Of a stretch of 35,826 bases of DNA, positions 32,687-35,826 are shown piece after piece (positions within the stretch are counted from its first letter, which is position 1; the number at the start of each line of letters is the position of its first letter). The stretch comes from Clostridia bacterium (GTDB lineage: Bacteria; Bacillota; Clostridia; Oscillospirales; Acutalibacteraceae). The translations under genes and the position numbers were made by a program. The notes beneath the pieces are model-generated. The model did no database searches. It had not been told where the DNA came from and worked only from the letters and a program-made list of their open reading frames with translations. The stretch is taken from the NCBI GenBank assembly GCA_017397105.1, contig JAFQKF010000042.1:1-35826 (forward strand), in the 5' to 3' direction.

Positions 32687-33799
32687 ATGGATTTTGCAGA
32701 GGCCTTCACGTCGGCAACAGCAAAGCTTTCGCTTATGCTTCCCTTTAAATTCACTCAGAAAGCCTGCGTTTTTGAAACAGGCGATTCAATGTATACCGTT
32801 ATGTGGGAAACCAACCTCAAAGCAAACGGATACGTAACCTACACCTACAATTCAAAGCAATATACAGTCTACGACCAGGTCTGCGGCAACATACGCACCC
32901 ACGAAACAATTCACAGCGTAAGAATACCGAAAGAGCATCTGGATAATAACACCTATCGCTTTCATTCGCAGTTTGTAGGTATGAAATACGGCTACGATGC
33001 AATAAAAGGCAAAACGCTGTCCTCTTCCCTCGTGTATTTCAAAGGCTATCACAATCAGGATGAAATCAACGTCTACACCCTTTCCGATATTCACGGCAAC
33101 CTTGCAGAAGCTCTTGATTCAATCAAAAACATCGATGTGCCTGCCGATATAATCGTTTTAAACGGCGACATTTCAAGCACGATTGTTTTCAAAAAGGATT
33201 TTACCAAGAAGATTCTCGGCTACGCTTATGAGCTTTCAAATGGCGAAATCCCTGTGGTATACACAAGAGGAAATCACGAAACAAGGGGCGAATACGCATC
33301 CTGCGTCGCTCAGAATTTCCGCATAAACGGCACGGGTATGTATTTCACGTTCAATTACGGACCCTTGTGGGCAGCTGTGCTTGACAGCGGTGAGGATAAA
33401 CCCGACGACCACAAGGAATACAACGGTCTTGTTGATTTTGAAACTTACTTACGTGAACAAACGGACTGGCTTTCTTCTCTCAGTTCCGATATCGGCAAAG
33501 GCTCGGATTTCAGGCTCGCTTTTTCTCATATGCCTGATATTGATGACCGACACGGCAGCAACTGGGCAAAGGAGCTGGAAAGGCTCGGTGTGCAGGCTCT
33601 TTTCAGCGGACACACCCACACCCTTGACCTTCGCTCCAAGTTTAACGAGGAATACCCGTTTTATACCGTTATCGAAGGCGGCAGGAACGGTAAACTCGGC
33701 TATGTGGCAAGCGTAGCCACCCTTTGCAAAAATAAATCCATGTGCGTAAAGGCATACAATGCTTCAGGTAAGCTTGAAGAAGAATATTATGAATTATAA
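32687..33799 (+). CDS. Metallophosphoesterase with a purple-acid-phosphatase-like N-terminal domain
   Basis: A 370-residue protein. Residues 1 to about 120 look like a beta-sandwich similar to the fibronectin-like N-terminal domain of purple acid phosphatases (MYTVMWETNLKANGYVTY, then IHSVRIPKEHLDNNTYRF). The catalytic part has VYTLSDIHGN, LNGDISS, TRGNHETRG, FSHMPD and FSGHTHTLDL, a complete ligand set. No signal peptide is visible, unlike secreted members of that class, so it is probably cytoplasmic. AAGGAG precedes the ATG. It is the last gene of the kinase-phosphoesterase operon and is followed by a hairpin. Confidence 0.83.
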   Translation: MDFAEAFTSATAKLSLMLPFKFTQKACVFETGDSMYTVMWETNLKANGYVTYTYNSKQYTVYDQVCGNIRTHETIHSVRIPKEHLDNNTYRFHSQFVGMKYGYDAIKGKTLSSSLVYFKGYHNQDEINVYTLSDIHGNLAEALDSIKNIDVPADIIVLNGDISSTIVFKKDFTKKILGYAYELSNGEIPVVYTRGNHETRGEYASCVAQNFRINGTGMYFTFNYGPLWAAVLDSGEDKPDDHKEYNGLVDFETYLREQTDWLSSLSSDIGKGSDFRLAFSHMPDIDDRHGSNWAKELERLGVQALFSGHTHTLDLRSKFNEEYPFYTVIEGGRNGKLGYVASVATLCKNKSMCVKAYNASGKLEEEYYEL

Positions 33800-33804
33800 A
33801 AATG

Positions 33805-33836
33805 AAGCTCGGCTTTGTTGCCGAGCTTTAAATTTT
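33805..33836. terminator. Terminator between convergent phosphoesterase and ZIP genes
   Basis: AAGCTCGGC pairs with GCCGAGCTT around a six-base loop, with TTAAATTTT after it on the plus strand. It also reaches the ZIP gene stop codon. Confidence 0.75.
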
Positions 33837-34611
33837 ATCCCAACGCTACGTCCAGCACCATCATCAGCGAAAATCCGAAAAGCATCATAATTGCCATAAG
33901 CGGTTTTTTTGAATCCTGCTGACTTTCGGGCACAAGCTCCCTGACCACAACGTATATCATTGCGCCTGCCGCAACCGAAAGCATAAACGGAAGCAAGCTT
34001 CTCATACTGACTGTCAGCAACGCACCAAGCACTGCAGAAATCGGTTCAACAGCACCGCTTAACTGACCGATAAAAAAAGCTTTTCCTCTCTTCATCCCGT
34101 CGCAACGCAGCGGCACACTCACTGCCATACCCTCAGGCAAGTTCTGAATTCCTATTCCAAAGGCAAGCAACACAGCGCCCGCAAGGGTTGCACCCTCTAT
34201 AGAATGAGCAAGAGAGCCGAACGCAACGCCAACCGCAAGCCCCTCGGGGATATTATGAAACGTTACGCTTGACACAAGCATAAGGCTGCGCTTATCAGTA
34301 TCCCGAAAACTTTTGATACGGCAAAAACGATCGGCGAAAAAATCACCTGCCATAAGCACCGCTCCGCCTGTCAGAAATCCCAAGAGGCACACAAGCCACG
34401 CATTCATACGAAGCTCCACGGCGAGTGAAATTGCAGGAGCAAGAAGCGACCAAAAGGATGCGGCGGTCATAACCCCTGCCGCAAGCGAAAGCATTGAATT
34501 TATAACACTACTGTTTATGCGCACAAAAAATATAACAACAGCCGCACCTGCCGCAGTCATTCCCCAAGTAAAAAGCGAGGCAAGCAGCGCCTGTAACGTA
34601 TGATCAAGCAT
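33835..34611 (-). CDS. ZIP-family metal transporter (GufA-like)
   Basis: A 258-residue protein with about eight helices. It has the two ZIP metal-site motifs: SVTFHNIPEGLAVGVAFG (H119, N120, E123) in helix 4 and GIQNLPEGMAVSVPL (Q156, N157, E160) in helix 5. The Gln in the second motif is common in the GufA subfamily. Such proteins take up zinc and other divalent metals. The ATG at 34611 is about 22 bases from the only strong Shine-Dalgarno (AAAGGAGGG), and no standard start codon lies between them in frame, so translation initiation is unusual or the start is mis-set. A TATAAT box is present on the minus strand at 34663-34658 without a convincing -35 partner. Confidence 0.85.
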   Translation of the reverse strand: MLDHTLQALLASLFTWGMTAAGAAVVIFFVRINSSVINSMLSLAAGVMTAASFWSLLAPAISLAVELRMNAWLVCLLGFLTGGAVLMAGDFFADRFCRIKSFRDTDKRSLMLVSSVTFHNIPEGLAVGVAFGSLAHSIEGATLAGAVLLAFGIGIQNLPEGMAVSVPLRCDGMKRGKAFFIGQLSGAVEPISAVLGALLTVSMRSLLPFMLSVAAGAMIYVVVRELVPESQQDSKKPLMAIMMLFGFSLMMVLDVALG

Positions 34612-34772
34612 AGAAAACTCTGCCGTATTTCTCCCTCCTTTGAAAGGCAGTCACTACATTATACGCAGAGTTTTTACTCTTGACATTGTTTTAATTGCCA
34701 TATATTTTCATTGTATTTGTATGACTTTACAAAAAAGAGTAATAATAATTAAACAACATTTCCAAAAAACAC

Positions 34773-34801
34773 TTGACAATATTAAAACGATGTTGTATTA
34801 T
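34773..34801 (+). promoter_or_regulatory. tRNA-Lys promoter
   Basis: A perfect TTGACA (34773-34778), a 17-bp spacer and TATTAT (34796-34801) lie 19 bases before the mature tRNA 5' end. No gene occupies 34612-34820; apart from this promoter I see only AT-rich sequence. Confidence 0.85.
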
Positions 34802-34820
34802 GTTTAGGCGTTGAAAAAAC

Positions 34821-34896
34821 GATCCATTAGCTCAGTTGGCAGAGCACTTGACTTTTAATCAAGGTGTCCGGAGTTCGAATCTCCGATGGATCACCA
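34821..34896 (+). tRNA. tRNA-Lys (anticodon UUU)
   Basis: A complete 76-base cloverleaf with encoded CCA. The acceptor stem is GATCCAT with ATGGATC, the D stem GCTC with GAGC, the anticodon stem CTTGA with TCAAG around the loop CTTTTAA (anticodon TTT), and the T stem CGGAG with CTCCG around TTCGAAT. It is a single gene with its own promoter and terminator. The MobV module to the right makes it a candidate integration site. Confidence 0.97.
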
Positions 34897-34903
34897 AACA
34901 CTT

Positions 34904-34952
34904 GATATCCGAACTAATCTATGAAGATGGTTTAGTTTGGGTATCTTTTTTT
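34904..34952 (+). terminator. Terminator of tRNA-Lys
   Basis: GATATCCGAACTAATC pairs, with several G-T pairs, with GGTTTAGTTTGGGTATC, followed by seven T. It begins eight bases after the tRNA CCA end. Confidence 0.8.
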
Positions 34953-34972
34953 CTTATCAATAAGTAAACAGC

Positions 34973-35014
34973 AAAAAGACGGTAGTAACTCTTCTCTGTT
35001 ACTACCGTCTTTTT
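34973..35014. terminator. Perfect 17-bp hairpin, bidirectional terminator between tRNA-Lys and the Mob module
   Basis: AAAAAGACGGTAGTAAC and its exact complement flank an eight-base loop, giving a T run on both strands. It most likely terminates the leftward Mob operon (35033-35826) and insulates the tRNA. It could also mark the edge of the mobile element. Confidence 0.8.
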
Positions 35015-35032
35015 ATGTATGGTTGTGAGATT

Positions 35033-35131
35033 TTAATCTTCAAGATATTTTATCCACATATCCAGCCACAAAGCGATTATTTCTTTCCCTTCATCAGGTG
35101 AAATGTAATAATCAGTGCTGAGGTTATCCAA
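35033..35131 (-). CDS. Small 32-residue protein downstream of the Mob relaxase (TTG start), unknown
   Basis: A short frame encodes a peptide from (M)DNLSTDYYISPDEGKEI to LWLDMWIKYLED. The TTG start (35131-35129) follows AAGAAAGGAG with a nine-base gap, and it begins 27 bases after the relaxase stop, so it is probably co-transcribed. The sequence is amphipathic and acidic, with Trp and Tyr, and has the look of a conserved element gene, but I do not recognise the family. Confidence 0.5.
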   Translation of the reverse strand: MDNLSTDYYISPDEGKEIIALWLDMWIKYLED

Positions 35132-35158
35132 TAAAATTTTCTCCTTTCTTCGATAACT

Positions 35159-35826
35159 TTATTCTAAATTTGTCTTATGAATCTGCGTTGAGATTTTGCC
35201 TCTATTTTTATACGCACCGAGAATTTCGGGCGGTATGTTTTCAACTGCTTTTTTGAGTTCTTCGTATTCCTGAAGTTTGCGGGAAATTTCAAGTTTTTTG
35301 AGGGTGCTCTCTTTACTGTCATCAAGCTTTTTCTCAAGCTCTGCATTCTCTGTCTTTAGTGTCTTATACGCTGCATCGTATTTTTTCAGCTTTGTCTTCA
35401 TCTGCTCAACACCGGGGATATATTCATCAAGCAACGCTTCGATTTCTGCAACTTTTTTCTTTGCATTCAGCGGATTGATTTCCGTCAGTAAGTTCATCAG
35501 CATTTCTCTTTGTTTGTTCAGCTTTACGGCTTGTTTGAAAAGCCTCGGCGGAATATGTTCTCTGCCCGTTTCACTTGCACTTTCGCCCCGTTCCATATCG
35601 GGGTATTTCTTCACCATGTGTTTCCAGAATTCATCCTGCCACCAGGTCAGCTTTTTTCTGTTGCCGACTATGTCTTTTGCACTCAGTCTGCCGTCTTCCG
35701 TTATCGGAACAAACGACAGATGCATATGCGGCGTTTTTTCATCAACGTGAATCACCGCTGATATGATTCTTTCCTTTGGAACGTGTTTCAGAATGAAATT
35801 CAGAGCGTGTTCAAAGTATTCTTTGA
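35159..35826 (-). CDS. MobV/Pre-type plasmid mobilization relaxase (partial, N-terminus outside window)
   Basis: The open frame runs to the right window edge. The GTG at 35755 is not a real start, because codons continue upstream without a stop and encode KEYFEHALNFILKHVPKER followed by IISAVIHVDEKTPHMHLSFVPI. The HVDEKTPHMH segment is the MobV metal-binding motif (HxDExxPHMH). Further on come WWQDEFWKHM and a long coiled coil (about the last 110 residues, with AELEKKLDD and LQEYEELKKA). MobV relaxases nick an origin of transfer to move plasmids and integrated mobilizable elements. The C-terminal portion looks complete. A small gene follows. Confidence 0.88.
   Translation of the reverse strand, partial: KEYFEHALNFILKHVPKERIISAVIHVDEKTPHMHLSFVPITEDGRLSAKDIVGNRKKLTWWQDEFWKHMVKKYPDMERGESASETGREHIPPRLFKQAVKLNKQREMLMNLLTEINPLNAKKKVAEIEALLDEYIPGVEQMKTKLKKYDAAYKTLKTENAELEKKLDDSKESTLKKLEISRKLQEYEELKKAVENIPPEILGAYKNRGKISTQIHKTNLE

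Noticed and set aside
34680-34708. A second plus-strand promoter upstream of tRNA-Lys (TTGACA at 34680)
   Set aside because: The -35 box is perfect, but the best -10 at the right distance is only TATTTT. The promoter at 34773-34801 is much better placed.
35753-35755. GTG at 35755 as the start of the relaxase
   Set aside because: The same frame stays open to the window edge and encodes typical MobV sequence upstream, so the gene is simply cut by the window.
1-35826. CRISPR arrays, rRNA genes, prophage or insertion-sequence transposases
   Set aside because: No regularly spaced repeats, rRNA-like sequence, phage structural genes or transposase motifs were found by reading. The only mobile-element genes are TnpV and MobV at the two ends.

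Overview
The window looks like chromosome from an anaerobic, probably gut-dwelling member of the Clostridia (Oscillospiraceae/Ruminococcaceae-like). This is inferred from gene content and signals; no search was run. Supporting signs are strong GGAGG-type ribosome sites, several TTG starts, near-consensus TTGACA/TATAAT promoters with 17-bp spacers, compact convergent terminators, a flavin reductase-rubredoxin protein, GH5 and GH38 glycosidases, a GPH sugar symporter, and TnpV and MobV genes typical of Firmicutes mobilizable elements.

Layout. 1-2340: a cut-off LytTR-type response regulator, a TnpV-like mobile-element protein, and a MATE efflux pump whose leader holds an intrinsic terminator overlapped by a 12-codon reading frame (a possible attenuator). 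2381-4970: a secreted alpha/beta-hydrolase-like protein with Cys at the nucleophile position, divergent from two small membrane proteins. 4972-8586: a GPH-type symporter, a shortened MocR/PdxR-like regulator, and the divergent pyridoxal kinase it probably controls. 8585-10536: a flavin reductase with two tandem identical rubredoxin domains, followed by a metallophosphoesterase. 10590-13241: two lipoproteins and a secreted GH5 glycosidase. 13323-18194: a four-gene ABC-2 operon (ATPase, permease, GldG-like, DUF4340). 18260-20217: a membrane M28 peptidase coupled to an NpmA/KamB-like 16S rRNA A1408 methyltransferase. 20287-21269: a seven-helix CREST-like membrane protein. 21271-25620: a GH38 alpha-mannosidase operon with a 600-residue unknown partner. 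25661-29064: a DUF2156 protein, then a Gfo/Idh/MocA oxidoreductase and FkbM methyltransferase pair. 29108-30479: an OFA-family transporter with a hairpin in its leader. 30533-33830: a lipid kinase with two metallophosphoesterases. 33835-34611: a ZIP transporter. 34773-35826: tRNA-Lys(UUU), two terminators, then the end of a MobV mobilization module.

The middle is ordinary, tightly packed chromosome and both ends carry mobile-element genes. The item most worth following is the NpmA-like methyltransferase at 19523-20176. It keeps the residues known to matter for methylating A1408, the modification that gives pan-aminoglycoside resistance, yet it sits in what looks like a native operon. Next in interest are the MATE leader, the MocR regulator that lacks its PLP lysine and its C-terminal domain beside a PLP-salvage kinase, the CREST-like protein, and the GH38 partner. 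No stretch longer than about 300 bases lacks a gene, and no CRISPR array, rRNA or prophage was seen.
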